DNA from: UBA8919 sp041658185
GTDB lineage: Bacteria > Elusimicrobiota > UBA8919
DNA: 64,000 nt
Direction: 5' to 3'
Assembly (NCBI GenBank): GCA_041658185.1
Contig: JBBAAR010000001.1
Location: 62,001-126,000 of the forward strand
A program made the translations under genes and the position numbers. Below, piece by piece: positions 32,335 through 40,820 of this stretch; within the stretch, counting starts at the first letter, position 1, and the number at the start of each line of letters is the position of its first letter. Under the pieces are notes generated by a model, which saw nothing but the letters and a program-made list of their open reading frames with translations, did no database searches and had not been told where the DNA came from.

Positions 32335-33711
32335 TTACTCCAACATTTTTTTTGCAATTCTGTTTGTCTTTTCGTAAAGTTTTTGCTCGTCGCAATTTAC
32401 CAATTTTCCATTTTTAACTACTATTTTACCGTTGACTATGGTCGTATCAACAATATCCGAATCGCCGCAAAAAAGCAAAGATGCAAGAACATCGTGAATA
32501 CCGCCGGCATAACCGATTTTTTCAACGTCAAATAAAACAATATCCGCTGCCTTACCCGACTCAATTGCGCCTATGTCATCCCGTCCTAAAACCTGAGCGC
32601 CGCCGCGGGTTGCCATCCATAAAACATCTTCGGCAGGCATTGATTTTACGCCTGATTTCAAACGATGAACCAAAAGACATGTTTTTAATTCCCGGAGCAT
32701 ATTTGAGGAATCATTTGATGCGGAACCGTCTACCGCAAGGGAAACGGGGACTCCGTTTTCAATCATCTTTCTTACCGGCGCAATACCGCTTCCTAACCGT
32801 AGATTTGAAACTGGACAATGCGCAACGCCAGTTTTTGTTTTCCCCATCAATTTTATTTCATCGTCATTAAGATGGATGCAATGAGCAAACCAGATATCAT
32901 CTCCTAACCAGCCGACTTTTTCCATATAAGCGAGTGGTTTTAAGTTGTGTTCTTCCAGACAAAATTTTTCTTCATCAATCGTTTCGGCGATATGCGTGTG
33001 ACATTTTATTTTTTTCTTGCGGGCAAAATTTACCGTCTCCTTTAGTAACTCCGTTGTAACTGAAAACGGCGAGCAGGGAGACAGGGCAATCCGGCACATT
33101 GAAAATTTCTCGGAATTGTGATATTTGTCCACTACCCGTTCGGAGTCCTTCATTATCTCGTTTTCCGTCTGAACCACATCGTCCGGCGGAAGACCGCCTT
33201 TCGACTGACCTCGCGACATTGAACCGCGGGTAGGATGGAATCTAATCCCGATTTCCGATGCCGCTTTAATTTCAAAATCCAACAAATCCTTTGGCTGGTT
33301 TTTCGGAAAAATATAAAACTGGTCGGTTGATGTAGTGCATCCAGTCAGCAGCAGTTCACCCAAACCCACAATCGCCGATGTATAAACCGCATCCGGAGTG
33401 ATATTTTTCCAGACGGTATAAAGATATTTTAACCAGTCAAAAAGTTCGGCATCCTGGACTTCCCGGATGTTTCTGTAAAGCGTCTGGTACAAGTGATGAT
33501 GAGTGTTGACAAATCCCGGAAGCACAACGCATTTTGAGGCATCAATAATGGTACAGGCAGAAGGCAGCGGGTGTAGGGTGGACGGTAAATTTTTACCGAC
33601 GAATTTTATTTCATTATCTTCTATGAAAATATTACCGCCGGCGATTTTTGTTCTCTTATTGTCCATTTGAACAACAAGTTTTGCATTTTTAATCAGAATG
33701 TTTTTTTTCAT
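32335..33711 (-). CDS. 8-oxoguanine deaminase-like amidohydrolase
   Basis: 458 residues from ATG 33711; the open frame extends into repeat DNA to 33777, coding an implausible MNADKFKKDF start. The metal-dependent TIM-barrel signature is complete: NTHHHLYQTLYR (HxH), KCHTHIAETIDEE, WFAHCIHLND and LAVDGSASNDSS. The blocks FHPTRGSMSRGQSKGGLPPD and RIALSPCSPFSVT are characteristic of the 8-oxoguanine deaminase branch, which also includes triazine hydrolases. Deamination of 8-oxoguanine gives urate. With three molybdenum hydroxylases upstream this suggests purine salvage or catabolism. Guanine or another aminopurine or pyrimidine remains possible. Confidence 0.82.
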   Translation of the reverse strand: MKKNILIKNAKLVVQMDNKRTKIAGGNIFIEDNEIKFVGKNLPSTLHPLPSACTIIDASKCVVLPGFVNTHHHLYQTLYRNIREVQDAELFDWLKYLYTVWKNITPDAVYTSAIVGLGELLLTGCTTSTDQFYIFPKNQPKDLLDFEIKAASEIGIRFHPTRGSMSRGQSKGGLPPDDVVQTENEIMKDSERVVDKYHNSEKFSMCRIALSPCSPFSVTTELLKETVNFARKKKIKCHTHIAETIDEEKFCLEEHNLKPLAYMEKVGWLGDDIWFAHCIHLNDDEIKLMGKTKTGVAHCPVSNLRLGSGIAPVRKMIENGVPVSLAVDGSASNDSSNMLRELKTCLLVHRLKSGVKSMPAEDVLWMATRGGAQVLGRDDIGAIESGKAADIVLFDVEKIGYAGGIHDVLASLLFCGDSDIVDTTIVNGKIVVKNGKLVNCDEQKLYEKTNRIAKKMLE

Positions 33712-33716
33712 TTTCG

Positions 33717-33797
33717 TAACCGCAGATACACACAGATTGTCGCAGATAAAATCTTTTTTGAACTTATCCGCGTTCATCTGCGTTCATCTGTGGTTTC
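33717..33797. repeat. CGCAGAT-family dispersed repeat with inverted ends
   Basis: Starts AACCGCAGATACACACAGAT and ends with TCTGCG and ATCTGTGGTT, so the ends are complementary. It lies between the TPR gene and the deaminase gene and touches the TPR stop. Confidence 0.65.
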
Positions 33798-35415
33798 ACT
33801 TTTTAGATAATTCCTGCAGTCTTTCGGTTGCTTTTTTAGCCCACTGGGTATCACTATATCTTTTTTTCACAATTTCATAATTTTGTTTTGCATCTTTAAT
33901 AAATCCTATTTCTTCCGATGCGCGGGCAGACATGTAATGGGATTCCGGGACATATTGTGAATCGCTGAAAAGATAAACCACTTTCAGATATTCTCGCGCA
34001 GCTTCCTTGTATTTTTTCTGCATGAAATAACAATCCGCTGCCTTTTTCTGCGCAATAGCGCCCATATCCTCGTCCGCTGTGCTCAACAATCCGTTCGTCT
34101 TCTCGGCCTTGCCGATACCTTTATTTTTAGAAATGCTTGCGGCAAGTTCATAGTTCTCAATCGCAGCAAAATAATCGCCGCTCCTTTCAAATTCGCTGCC
34201 CCGCCTAAGATACATTTCAGCAGCAGCAAGCGATTTCGGATACCTGTAAAGTATCTCGCTGTAGCATTTCTCTGCCTCAAGTGTATTACCAGTTTTTTCA
34301 TAAGCAACGCCACTGTTATATTTCATCATCGCAAAAATTTCCGAGTCGGATGTTTCAAGTTTAAGTCCGATATTATAACTCTCAATTGCTTTGCGATAGT
34401 CAGACGACTCAAGGTAACAATTTCCGATATAAAACATCGCCTCGGCATAATTTTTTGATAACGGATATTCTTCAATAAACTTTTGAAATGAATTTATGGC
34501 GACAGCCGGCACGCCGGTTTTGTAGTAAATTTTAGAGCGCAAGAAATTTGACTCTTCCGCAATATTATGCTCTGGAAAATTAGATGCAATCTGTTCAAAA
34601 TATTTTGCGGCTTTATCATAATCTTTTTTTTTGTAAAAATATTCGGCAACTTGATAGGTAATTTCCGGCGAGAGTTGCGACTTCGGATATTTTTCGGAAA
34701 ACTGGATGTAGACCGCCATTGCATCAAAAACGGCTCCCTCAGATTCATATACGCGGCCGACGGAGTAAAGCGCAAACTCTGCCGGCGTTGATGCAGGATA
34801 TTTTGTTAAAACTTTTCTGTATGAATTTCTCGCCTGCTTGTATTTTTTTAGATTGAAATAACTGTCGCCGAGACGAAGCCATCCGTCGGCAGCATAATCG
34901 GATTTCGGATAATTCCGGACAAGCGCGGTAAAAGAAACGGCAGCTTTTTTAAAATTTTTGTTTTTGAAGTGGAGCATCCCGACCCAGTATTGTGCATCGT
35001 CGGTTATTTTTGTACCGGGGAACCGTTTTACAAAATTCAAAAAATAGTCGCGGGCTTTTTCGTAACTGTTTTTTTTATAATAAACAAGTCCGATACCGAG
35101 CCGCGCAAGCAAGGATTCGTTTGTATTGGGAAATTTTTCTGTTATGCGAACATATTCTTTAAGTGCGTCATCAAGTTGCAAAAGTTCCGACATAGAATCC
35201 GCTCTATAAAGATATGCCTTTTTCAGAAAATCTTTATCTTTCTTTGTAGCGGTAGAAATTACGGCATCAAAAGACTCAATAGCAGATTTACAGTTGCCAT
35301 CTTGAAACTGTTTAACGCCTGTATTATATATCTGTTCAATGTGTGACTGGGCATAAAGACAGCAGATAGCGAATAGGAAGTAGAAAATAGCAAGAAACAA
35401 TAAACTTTTTTTCAT
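33796..35415 (-). CDS. Secreted TPR-repeat protein (CpoB/BamD-like repeats)
   Basis: A 539-residue periplasmic protein with a signal peptide ending near CLYA-QSH. Nearly the whole mature chain is tetratricopeptide repeats of about 36 residues with the outer-membrane-type FPxxxxxxxAxYWxGxxxFxxxxYxxA pattern (for example GTKITDDAQYWVGMLHFKNK). It lies downstream of tolB, 33 bp after its stop, so it is probably part of the Tol-Pal transcript. It may link envelope constriction with peptidoglycan work, but this is inferred from position. The signal core is again coded by a short periodic tract. Confidence 0.75.
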   Translation of the reverse strand: MKKSLLFLAIFYFLFAICCLYAQSHIEQIYNTGVKQFQDGNCKSAIESFDAVISTATKKDKDFLKKAYLYRADSMSELLQLDDALKEYVRITEKFPNTNESLLARLGIGLVYYKKNSYEKARDYFLNFVKRFPGTKITDDAQYWVGMLHFKNKNFKKAAVSFTALVRNYPKSDYAADGWLRLGDSYFNLKKYKQARNSYRKVLTKYPASTPAEFALYSVGRVYESEGAVFDAMAVYIQFSEKYPKSQLSPEITYQVAEYFYKKKDYDKAAKYFEQIASNFPEHNIAEESNFLRSKIYYKTGVPAVAINSFQKFIEEYPLSKNYAEAMFYIGNCYLESSDYRKAIESYNIGLKLETSDSEIFAMMKYNSGVAYEKTGNTLEAEKCYSEILYRYPKSLAAAEMYLRRGSEFERSGDYFAAIENYELAASISKNKGIGKAEKTNGLLSTADEDMGAIAQKKAADCYFMQKKYKEAAREYLKVVYLFSDSQYVPESHYMSARASEEIGFIKDAKQNYEIVKKRYSDTQWAKKATERLQELSKK

Positions 35416-35448
35416 ACTGAGAAATTATATAAAAAATTGGGAAATTTG

Positions 35449-36714
35449 TCAAGGCGAGCAAACAGGATTTGTAGATTCCTTTGCGATAGAACTGATTGAT
35501 TTCTGATCGGTGCCGTTGGCATACATACTGAAAAGTTCATATTTACCGGTCCTGTCGGAAGAAAATATTATACGCCGGCCGTCACTGGAAAATGAGGGGT
35601 TTTCGTTTGAGCCGGAATTTTTCGTCAGTTGATATTCCTTGTTTGTGCTTACATCCATAACGTAAATATCAAAAAGCGAGCCGGTTCTTTTTGCAAATGC
35701 AATCGCACCGCCGACGGGAGACCAGCAGGGCGAATCATTATATCCGCCGTGTGTAATTTTTCTCAAATTTGTACCTTCTATATCCATAATATACAACTGC
35801 GGATTGCCACCTCTATCGGAAACAAAAGCAAATTCATTGGAGTTGGGTGAAAAAGATGCGGCAGTATCTACCCCCCTTGAATATGTAAGCCGCTTGTTAA
35901 TTTTACCTTCCGCCGTAAAGAGATAAAGTTCAGGGTCGCCGTCTTTTGAAAGAGTGGCTATAAAATACTTGCCGTCGCAGGATGCGGAACCGGTAATGTT
36001 TAATCCCTGATATGTGATAAAAGGAACGGATCTGTTTTTTTCGAAATCATATCTGAATATATCCGGATTGCCGTCTTTGTATGTAGTGTAATAAATGTAT
36101 TTTCCGTCGGAAGAAAACTTAGGCAAAACGGAAATTGAATTATTGTAGGTAAGCCGCGTAAGATTTTTGCCGTCGTAATCAACGCACCATATTTCTTTGC
36201 TGCCAGACATAGTGTTTGAAAATGCAATTTTGGAAGAAAAACTTATCTTCTGGCCGGTAAGCGATTTTATTATATCCTCTGAAAAATTATGGGCAAGTTT
36301 TCTTGTTTCATAGTCGGCATATTTATATTCTTTGTCAAAAATTTTTTTAACAGAGACAACATCCCAGCAGTATCCGGAAAGCGTAATTTTGTTTGATTTT
36401 ATTTTTGATTCAAATTTCACTATGGTATCTATTCCGTTTGCGACGGAGATATCACGGTCTGTTTTGTCAAAATCAAGTTTTTTCGCGAATAATTGATCCG
36501 GCGGCAGAGAAATTAAATTAAAAATTCCGGAATAAACAAGGTCTTCGGAAACAATTTTCTGAATATCCGAAGAGAGTTTTGAGTTATCCGTAGGGTAAAT
36601 AAAAATGTTTGTTTTTCTACCGCCGGATTTAAGTTGCAAAAAAATATCGGCACCGGAAAGGCAGGTTAAAGGTATAAGGTTAAAGGTTAAAATTAAAAAG
36701 TAAAGTTTTTTCAT
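35449..36714 (-). CDS. tolB: Tol-Pal system protein TolB
   Basis: 421 residues from ATG 36714 (the frame opens at 36729). After the signal peptide comes the TolB amino-terminal domain (SSDIQKIVSEDLVYSGIFNLI, YCWDVVSVKKIFDKEYKY), then a six-bladed beta-propeller with repeated FSPDG/W-type strands (KIAFSNTMSGSKEIWCVDYD, FAFVSDRGGNPQLYIMDIEG, IIFSSDRTGKYELFSM). TolB is the periplasmic partner of Pal and TolA in outer-membrane constriction. It is preceded by a dispersed repeat and by the TolA-like gene. Confidence 0.9.
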   Translation of the reverse strand: MKKLYFLILTFNLIPLTCLSGADIFLQLKSGGRKTNIFIYPTDNSKLSSDIQKIVSEDLVYSGIFNLISLPPDQLFAKKLDFDKTDRDISVANGIDTIVKFESKIKSNKITLSGYCWDVVSVKKIFDKEYKYADYETRKLAHNFSEDIIKSLTGQKISFSSKIAFSNTMSGSKEIWCVDYDGKNLTRLTYNNSISVLPKFSSDGKYIYYTTYKDGNPDIFRYDFEKNRSVPFITYQGLNITGSASCDGKYFIATLSKDGDPELYLFTAEGKINKRLTYSRGVDTAASFSPNSNEFAFVSDRGGNPQLYIMDIEGTNLRKITHGGYNDSPCWSPVGGAIAFAKRTGSLFDIYVMDVSTNKEYQLTKNSGSNENPSFSSDGRRIIFSSDRTGKYELFSMYANGTDQKSISSIAKESTNPVCSP

Positions 36715-36720
36715 ATATTT

Positions 36721-36812
36721 TTTAGCCACGAATTAACACTAATTTGCACGAATAAATTCGTGCCTACAATCTTTATTATTCGCGGCCATTCGTGTCCATT
36801 CGTGGTTTATTT
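36721..36812. repeat. CACGAAT-family dispersed repeat with inverted ends
   Basis: Begins AGCCACGAATTAACACTAAT and ends GTGTCCATTCGTGGTTT, with an internal ATAAATTCGTGC palindrome; the ends are complementary. It fills the tolB-tolA gap and supplies the tolB leader. Confidence 0.65.
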
Positions 36813-36819
36813 TTTTCAT

Positions 36820-37515
36820 TCAACTTCCTGAAAGTTCAAACATAAAATAAACACCGAGATAATCGTCGGCATAACCGGCAGGTAAAGGCGGAAACGGCGC
36901 CGAATTCGTAATCGCTCTTATTGCTGACCTGTCTATAAAAGAAACGCCGGCGGATTCTTTTACCGTCAGATTTTCCACTTTGCCGTCTTTTAATATCTTA
37001 AAATATACCAAAACTTTTTTTGGGATGCTTGACGGATACGGCTCCGGATTCCAGTTTTGTGCAACCTTGTTTCTTAAAATGTTGACATAGCCCATATACG
37101 GGAAATTGCCGGCATCAACGCCGATACCCGTGCCGTTGCCTGTGCCGCTTCCCGAAACCGTGCCGGCGCCCTCGCCTTTTCCTGTTTCTTTCTCCCACTT
37201 CAAAACATCTTTTTTATCTATTTTTGACTTCTTTGAAACAACTTTACCTGCCACAATATCACCGGGTTTTACAACATCCCCAGATTTTTTCGCCGCCGGT
37301 ATTTTTTCTGCAGAAATACCGCGGCCCGCAGAACTTCCACCTTCGCCGCCGTTTCCGCCTAAACCACCGGAGCCGACGCTACCGTAACTTGAACCGATTA
37401 CCTGTATGGGAATATAATAAATTTTTGACGATGATTTGGAAACGCGGGATAAAACTAAAAAAAACAAAAAATGAACTGATATGGAAATAATAAAACCGAA
37501 TTTTATGTCTGTCAT
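36820..37515 (-). CDS. TolA/TonB-like periplasm-spanning protein
   Basis: A 231-residue protein: one N-terminal membrane anchor (IISISVHFLFFLVLS), a Gly/Ser- and Lys-rich linker (residues about 42-135), and a TonB C-terminal domain (ILRNKVAQNWNPEP, VLVYFKILKDGKVENLTVKES, FIDRSAIRAITNSAPFPPLP). Its position between cpoB and tolB makes TolA the likely role: energy transmission from the (unseen) TolQR to Pal. The linker is far shorter than in E. coli TolA. It overlaps the cpoB stop by 4 bp. Confidence 0.82.
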   Translation of the reverse strand: MTDIKFGFIISISVHFLFFLVLSRVSKSSSKIYYIPIQVIGSSYGSVGSGGLGGNGGEGGSSAGRGISAEKIPAAKKSGDVVKPGDIVAGKVVSKKSKIDKKDVLKWEKETGKGEGAGTVSGSGTGNGTGIGVDAGNFPYMGYVNILRNKVAQNWNPEPYPSSIPKKVLVYFKILKDGKVENLTVKESAGVSFIDRSAIRAITNSAPFPPLPAGYADDYLGVYFMFELSGS

Positions 37516-38240
37516 TGAGATTTTTTGAGAGAAGAAAGATAATTCGCTGACTGTCTGGCTTCGGAGGTTTTTGGATAATTTTTAACAATATCTTCAAATA
37601 ACATAATTGCTCCCGATTCTTTTTTAAGTTTCAGAAGTGAATATGCCTTTTTCAGTTTTGCCGAGGGTATTTTTTCCGATTTCGGATAGTTTGCAATCAG
37701 TTTGTCAAAATTTTCAACTGCTTTTTCGTAATCGCCTTTATCGTAAAAACATACACCTATCCAAAACTGTGCATTTGAAACAAGCGTGCCGTTCGGATAC
37801 TGCTGAATATATTCCTGAAATCCTCCGACTGCCAAATCGTAATTTGTCATAGTATAATCGGTATAGGCAGCACCGTAAATCTGGGTCGGAGTCGGCTTTG
37901 TTTCTTCCAATTTTTTTGTAACTTTTTCGGATAACAACGAAAGTTTATTTGTGAAATCCACATTCGTATCTTCAAGTTTTTGACCGAAAATCACAAATCG
38001 TTCGTTGGTCTCCTCTATTTTTGAATTTAGTGTTTTTATATTGGCATTCAGGTCTTCCATCTGAACGGATAAGTCCGCCTGATTTTTCTGCATTTCGGAA
38101 AGTTGATTCTGGAGTTTTACTATGTCAGATTGAAGATTTATAACATCTTTTTGTGTCGCAACACAACCGGAAAAAGAAAGGTAAAAAGTAAAAGGTAAAA
38201 GATAAAAGATAAAGCGGAAACCAAGAAATCTATTTCTCAT
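37512..38240 (-). CDS. cpoB: CpoB/YbgF cell-division coordinator lipoprotein
   Basis: A 242-residue lipoprotein (lipobox LSFSGC). An N-terminal coiled coil (residues about 28-115, QSDIVKLQNQLSEMQK and similar heptads) is followed by three TPRs (AYTDYTMTNYDLAVGGFQEYI, FDKGDYEKAVENFDKLI-type and the last KKESGAIMLFEDIV). CpoB links Tol function with peptidoglycan synthesis. The signal core is coded by a GTAAAAG heptamer tract. Between pal and tolA, consistent with the assignment. Confidence 0.87.
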   Translation of the reverse strand: MRNRFLGFRFIFYLLPFTFYLSFSGCVATQKDVINLQSDIVKLQNQLSEMQKNQADLSVQMEDLNANIKTLNSKIEETNERFVIFGQKLEDTNVDFTNKLSLLSEKVTKKLEETKPTPTQIYGAAYTDYTMTNYDLAVGGFQEYIQQYPNGTLVSNAQFWIGVCFYDKGDYEKAVENFDKLIANYPKSEKIPSAKLKKAYSLLKLKKESGAIMLFEDIVKNYPKTSEARQSANYLSSLKKSQ

Positions 38241-38266
38241 TTTAATTTTTTAACCTTTAAACTTAA

Positions 38267-38821
38267 CTATTTCTTTACAGGTTCCGTCTTCTCGGATTTT
38301 GTGCTTTCCGGGATTCTACCGAGCATATCTGCACGCCGGTTTTTTGACCAGGCCGCTTCGTCATGACCTGAGTCAACCGGTCTTTCCTCACCATATGAAA
38401 TTGTCGCCATGCGGTTCCCTTTTATGCCGAGTTTCATCAGATAACTTCTCACCGATTTTGCGCGGCGGTCGCCCAATGCAATATTGTAATCCGTCGTTCC
38501 TCTCTCGTCACAATGTCCCTCAACAATAATTTCCACATCTTTATTTTCTTTAAGCCACTTTGCGTTTTGGGCAAGTATGTTTCTTGCATCAGAGCGTAAT
38601 GTCGCATCATCGTAATCAAAGTAGACCGTCTCAAGTTGTGTAACCTTTTTATACTCTTTTCCCCTTAAAGACGGCTCTTCAACTACTTTTTCAACCACCT
38701 GTTGAATCGGCTCCGGTGGTCTCACAATTTTTTTCTTGGCGCAGCCGGTAAATACAGTGAATAGTGAGTAGTGAATAGTGAACAGCAAAAACAAAATTAA
38801 CAACTTGACCGCTTTTTTCAT
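38267..38821 (-). CDS. pal: Peptidoglycan-associated lipoprotein Pal
   Basis: A 184-residue OmpA-like lipoprotein. The lipobox is FTGC; the OmpA domain has VYFDYDDATLRSDARNIL, IIVEGHCDERGTTDYNIALG (peptidoglycan-binding Asp/Arg) and ATISYGEERP. It anchors the outer membrane to the cell wall and is recruited by Tol proteins to the septum. It is the first gene of the envelope operon, with GGAGGTG before the ATG and a consensus-type promoter at 38861-38889. The order pal-cpoB-tolA-tolB is reversed compared with the usual tolA-tolB-pal-cpoB. Confidence 0.93.
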   Translation of the reverse strand: MKKAVKLLILFLLFTIHYSLFTVFTGCAKKKIVRPPEPIQQVVEKVVEEPSLRGKEYKKVTQLETVYFDYDDATLRSDARNILAQNAKWLKENKDVEIIVEGHCDERGTTDYNIALGDRRAKSVRSYLMKLGIKGNRMATISYGEERPVDSGHDEAAWSKNRRADMLGRIPESTKSEKTEPVKK

Positions 38822-38860
38822 AAAACACCTCCAAAATTTATGTTTAATTCTTGTAGGATG

Positions 38861-38889
38861 ATTTTAACTAATTTTTGAGATTTTGTCAA
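38861..38889 (-). promoter_or_regulatory. Promoter of the pal-cpoB-tolA-tolB operon
   Basis: Minus strand TTGACA (38884-38889), 17 bp, TAAAAT (38861-38866), about 40 bp before the pal start. Confidence 0.7.
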
Positions 38890-38917
38890 GAAGAATCGGG
38901 TTAAATAATCTGTTTTT

Positions 38918-40696
38918 CTAACTTGACGGATTTTTTGCCGAGACGAGTTCTGCGAGTTCATTTTCTAATTCCGGCGGAAATTTTTTCCCGAACTGTTTGA
39001 AAAATTTTCCGGTATCCTCTAATTCATTTTTCCAATCGGCGATTTTTACCTCAAATAGTTTTTCCAGATTTTTTTTAGGTATGTTCATGCCGCTTGTATC
39101 CAAATCTTCTAAATCGGGCACAAGACCTACGGGTGTGGAAACCGCTTTCACTTTGTTATCTACACGGTCAATAATCCATTTCAAAACCCTGATATTATCT
39201 CCGAAACCGGGCCAAATAAACGAACCGTTTTCATCAGTCCTAAACCAGTTGACGGAAAATATTTTCGGCGGATGTGATAATTTTTTTCCTACATCAAGCC
39301 AGTGTTTGAAATAATCGCCCATATTATATCCGCAGAAAGGTAACATTGCCATCGGGTCTCTTCGTACGCCTGCTTTCAAACCTGTAGCAGCAGCAGTCGT
39401 TTCGGAACCCATTCTTGCACCCAAAAACACACCATTCTGCCAGTTGAAACTTTCAACTACGAGTGGTATAAGTTGCGATCTTTTTCCGCCGAAAATTATC
39501 GCGGATATCGGAACACCTTTGGGATTGTCAAACTCTTTTGAGAGTGTAGCAGAATTATAAACTGAGACGGTAAATCTTGAGTTCGGATGCGCCGCTTTCG
39601 TCCCGCTTTCTTTTGTCCATTTGTTGCCCTGCCAATCAATCATATTTTCAGGCACCGCACCGTCAAGCCCTTCCCACCAAGGTTCGTTTTTGTCCAAATC
39701 AACACCGGTATTCGTAAAAAGCGTCGGGAAAAATTTTCCCGCTTTAAGCGTTTTAATCATATTCGGATTTGTTTTAAGCGCCGTACCGGGCGCGACGCCG
39801 AAATATCCGGTTTCAGGATTTATCGCCCAGAGCCGCCCGTCGGGACCTATATTCATCCATGCTATATCGTCTCCGATAGTCCACACTTTGTAGCCGGGAA
39901 GTGCTGACTGCAACATCGCAAGATTTGTTTTTCCGCAGGCAGACGGTAATGCCGCAGCGATATATGTAATTTTTCCTTGCGGGTCTTCTACCCCGATTAT
40001 CACCATATGTTCGGCAAGCCAGCCCTCTTTAAGTCCGAGACAGGAAGCGAGACGCAAAGAAAAACATTTCTTTCCTAAAAGTGCATTCCCTCCGTAACCG
40101 GAGCCGATACTCCATACGAAACTCTCATCCGGAAAATGCATGATGAACCGTTTGTCCGGGTCAAAATCACCGACGGAATGAAGCCCTTTTACAAAATTTT
40201 CAGAGTTGCCTATTTTTTTGATAACATCGCTGCCCAACCGCGTCATTATTCTCATACTTACCGCGACATAACTCACATCCGTTATTTGAACGCATGCTTT
40301 GGAATAAGGAGAATCAGGATGACCCATCATATACGGAAGAACATACATAGTCCTTCCTTTCATACAGCCGTCTGAAAGTTTTGTAAGTTTCATCTTCGCT
40401 TCGTCAGGGCGCATCCAGTTGTTGTTAGGTCCTGCCGTTTCTTTGTCGGGGTGGCACACAAATGTTAATTGTTCCGTTCTTGCAACATCAGTCGGGTGGC
40501 TTCTGTGATAGTATGCATTAGACCATGTTTTTTGATTTAACTCGGTAAATACCGGCTCGTCGTTGATTTTTTCTTCCCGCATTCCGATTCCAACGATTTC
40601 CCTTGCCTCTTTTTCGGAACCGTTACACCAATAAATTCTCTTTGGCTTTGTAAGTTCCGCCTGTTTTTCAACCCATTTCTCAAGTGGTGTGGACAT
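38918..40696 (-). CDS. pckG: Phosphoenolpyruvate carboxykinase (GTP)
   Basis: A 592-residue GTP-type PEPCK, close to the family length. Key motifs: ALPSACGKTNLAML (phosphate-binding loop with Lys), TIGDDIAWMNIGPDGRLWAINPE (metal-binding Asp pair), FGGKRSQLIPL and GARMGSETTAA. It interconverts oxaloacetate plus GTP and PEP plus CO2 plus GDP at the gluconeogenesis/anaplerosis node in the cytoplasm. GGAGA precedes the ATG. The leader holds an intrinsic terminator hairpin (40713-40756), so expression may be attenuated. Confidence 0.95.
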   Translation of the reverse strand: MSTPLEKWVEKQAELTKPKRIYWCNGSEKEAREIVGIGMREEKINDEPVFTELNQKTWSNAYYHRSHPTDVARTEQLTFVCHPDKETAGPNNNWMRPDEAKMKLTKLSDGCMKGRTMYVLPYMMGHPDSPYSKACVQITDVSYVAVSMRIMTRLGSDVIKKIGNSENFVKGLHSVGDFDPDKRFIMHFPDESFVWSIGSGYGGNALLGKKCFSLRLASCLGLKEGWLAEHMVIIGVEDPQGKITYIAAALPSACGKTNLAMLQSALPGYKVWTIGDDIAWMNIGPDGRLWAINPETGYFGVAPGTALKTNPNMIKTLKAGKFFPTLFTNTGVDLDKNEPWWEGLDGAVPENMIDWQGNKWTKESGTKAAHPNSRFTVSVYNSATLSKEFDNPKGVPISAIIFGGKRSQLIPLVVESFNWQNGVFLGARMGSETTAAATGLKAGVRRDPMAMLPFCGYNMGDYFKHWLDVGKKLSHPPKIFSVNWFRTDENGSFIWPGFGDNIRVLKWIIDRVDNKVKAVSTPVGLVPDLEDLDTSGMNIPKKNLEKLFEVKIADWKNELEDTGKFFKQFGKKFPPELENELAELVSAKNPSS

Positions 40697-40712
40697 TTAT
40701 ATATCTCCTGTG

Positions 40713-40756
40713 AAAAAAGCCAATACCAAAAACATAAATCCTTTATGATATTGGCT
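40713..40756 (-). terminator. Terminator-like hairpin in the pckG leader (possible attenuator)
   Basis: On minus, AGCCAATATC pairs with GGTATTGGCT across a 19-nt loop and is followed by TTTTTT. It lies between the promoter (start near 40761) and the ATG at 40696. No run of T follows on the plus strand, so the terminator points towards pckG. Confidence 0.65.
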
Positions 40757-40767
40757 TACGCAGTTTG

Positions 40768-40796
40768 ATTATACAAAAAATCTAAACAAATATCAA
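40768..40796 (-). promoter_or_regulatory. Promoter of pckG
   Basis: Minus strand TTGATA (40791-40796), 17 bp, TATAAT (40768-40773). The transcript would begin within a few bases of the leader hairpin. Confidence 0.7.
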
Positions 40797-40820
40797 GTTT
40801 TTTTAGTAAAATTTAAAAAA

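Noticed and set aside
33712..33777. Longer start of the 8-oxoguanine deaminase-like gene
   Set aside because: The extra 22 codons are repeat DNA; family members start at the equivalent of MKKNILIKNAK.
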